Part shown: piece by piece, positions 33,095 through 34,206 of the stretch
How the letters are laid out: every line of letters begins with the position of its first letter
Numbering within the stretch: position 1 is the stretch's first letter
Source of the DNA: Desulfobacteraceae bacterium
GTDB lineage: Bacteria; Desulfobacterota; Desulfobacteria; Desulfobacterales; Desulfosalsimonadaceae
DNA: 34,206 nucleotides
Assembly: GCA_011390415.1 (NCBI GenBank)
Contig: JAABSL010000066.1
Location: 1-34,206, forward strand
Direction: 5' to 3'
Made by a program: the position numbers and the translations under genes
Notes under the pieces: generated by a model
Databases searched by the model: none
What the model was told of the DNA's origin: nothing
The model's input: the letters and a program-made list of their open reading frames with translations, nothing else

Positions 33095-34206
33095 ATTAAA
33101 TAGATAAAAACCGGCAGCCGGCAAAGGGTCTTGAATTCGGTGAATCGATTTTTGACCTCCTGAACGGAGCCGATGTTTTCCAGAGGAGAAAAATAGATCG
33201 TCCCTTTGCTGTAAAAATGGTCCAGCCCGTTCCGGGTAAGGTCTAAAATCGACGGCATGTGGGTTTCCGGCAGATCCGCGCCGTATAAAAAATTGGCGGA
33301 AATTTCCACCCGGTGGTATGTTTTGTTGATATCCATCATCCGGTTAAAGGCCCGGGTCACCTTTTCTTTATCCAGCGGCTTTTCAATTTGGGAAAATGTG
33401 GCCGGGTCCGCGGACTCCAGTCCGATATTGATAAATGTTTCAAAAGGCAGGTGATTGAGCATTTTAAAAAGCGGGTCTTCTGCCCGAAGAATGGAATCCA
33501 CGCTGCCGAACAGAAAGAGCCTGGGGGCTTTGAGCACGGAATTTTCAAAGTCAAAAATTTCAAAGGCCTGTGTGGCGGCAAATTCAATGTGCTGGGCACC
33601 GGCAAAAAGGGCGTCATGCTGACCCAGAAAAACCGAATTGTAATTGACGATGTCTTTTCCATAATGATCTTTTAACTGATGGATCTGGGCAAGAATGTCT
33701 TTTTTTTGTCGGGATTTGAAACCGTTGCCGGATTTGACCCGGCAGAACCCGCAGTTATAAAGGCAGCCGTCTGCGATTGTTAACGGGATGACATCATACT
33801 CCACATGCCGGGTATCCGGCGGCAAAACCGACACCCGGCCGCCGATGATGTCATGCAGCTGTTGCGCCCGCTGTTCCAGTATCTCCGGCCCCATTTGGCA
33901 GACCCGATCGATAAAATCACGTATTTCAGGAGGTGCTTTGGAAATTTCTGTTCCATTTAACTGATTCAGCTGATCAAAGAGCTGATGCCATGCCGCAAAT
34001 GCATTGGCCACTTCCGGGCTGTCAAACCGGTTATGTCCGAAAATACCGTTGCTGTCATAGGGCAGGCACGGCACATAGTATTCCCCGGTAAAATCATAGG
34101 CCCCGGTGTAACCGCCGGCGGCAAAATAGGTCCAGTCGTTTCCCGCACTTCGCTTGAGCCACTCCGAGGCATCCAGCCACCCCTGGCCCCGTCCCTGGAT
34201 GGTCTT
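33082..34206 (-). CDS. Radical SAM protein, 5' end beyond window; partial
   Basis: The reading frame is open from the right edge (beginning KTIQGRGQGW) to a TGA at 33082-33084, giving 374 visible residues. The GTG near 34074 is internal rather than the start. The radical-SAM motif CLYNCGFC (CxxxCxxC) lies at visible residues about 148-155, in IPLTIADGCLYNCGFCRVKSG. A later INIGLESADP segment is typical of the SAM-binding barrel. The N-terminal approximately 145 residues are not recognised. The fold is clear, but the reaction and substrate cannot be told. Its 3' end overlaps the convergent His-rich gene. Confidence 0.88.
   Translation of the reverse strand, partial: KTIQGRGQGWLDASEWLKRSAGNDWTYFAAGGYTGAYDFTGEYYVPCLPYDSNGIFGHNRFDSPEVANAFAAWHQLFDQLNQLNGTEISKAPPEIRDFIDRVCQMGPEILEQRAQQLHDIIGGRVSVLPPDTRHVEYDVIPLTIADGCLYNCGFCRVKSGNGFKSRQKKDILAQIHQLKDHYGKDIVNYNSVFLGQHDALFAGAQHIEFAATQAFEIFDFENSVLKAPRLFLFGSVDSILRAEDPLFKMLNHLPFETFINIGLESADPATFSQIEKPLDKEKVTRAFNRMMDINKTYHRVEISANFLYGADLPETHMPSILDLTRNGLDHFYSKGTIYFSPLENIGSVQEVKNRFTEFKTLCRLPVFIYLIQRL

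Noticed and set aside
1-34206. CRISPR arrays, tRNA, rRNA, transposase or phage genes
   Set aside because: No regularly spaced direct repeats, cloverleaf-like sequences or recognisable mobile-element proteins were seen on reading both strands.

Overview
The window (34.2 kb) looks like chromosome of a Gram-negative anaerobe. It has outer-membrane proteins and an RND efflux system, a glycyl-radical enzyme with its radical-SAM activase, and several iron-sulphur proteins. The overall flavour (Fe-S/radical-SAM density, mid-range GC, many small intergenic palindromes) fits a Desulfobacterota sulfate-reducer-type genome. That placement is inference: no rRNA, tRNA or other taxonomic marker is present.

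Left (1-4.1 kb, minus strand): activase, then an NAD(P)-dependent SDR, then a glycyl-radical enzyme that runs off the left edge and carries an N-terminal SCP2-like domain. A TetR regulator lies upstream. This is the least familiar and most interesting cluster. At 4.3-5.0 kb is a small membrane HELGH metalloprotease-like protein. At 5.3-8.7 kb are a hybrid histidine kinase and a multi-cysteine Fe-S protein.

Centre (8.7-17.7 kb): a TetR-controlled tripartite RND efflux operon (adaptor, pump, outer-membrane factor) has a consensus sigma70 promoter overlapped by palindromes. It is followed by convergent terminators, an outer-membrane porin on the minus strand, and an RsuA/RluB-family pseudouridine synthase.

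Phosphate region (17.8-24.9 kb): phoB-phoR-pstB-phoU (minus) and pstS-pstC-pstA (plus) diverge from one intergenic region holding tandem Pho-box-like repeats. A closely similar box precedes the porin, which suggests the porin belongs to the same regulon and may bring phosphate or another anion through the outer membrane to PstS and PstCAB.

Right (25-34.2 kb): a GGDEF diguanylate cyclase with an I-site, a probable 3' gene remnant, a PHP-GT4 fusion protein, a DUF4143-type ATPase, an AhpF-like thioredoxin reductase, a small His-rich protein, and a radical-SAM protein cut by the right edge. Intergenic spaces hold several families of palindromic repeats, including a 160-bp foldback element that overlaps a stop codon and a REP-like hairpin that supplies the pstC stop codon just upstream of pstA. 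No CRISPR, tRNA, rRNA, transposase or phage gene was seen.
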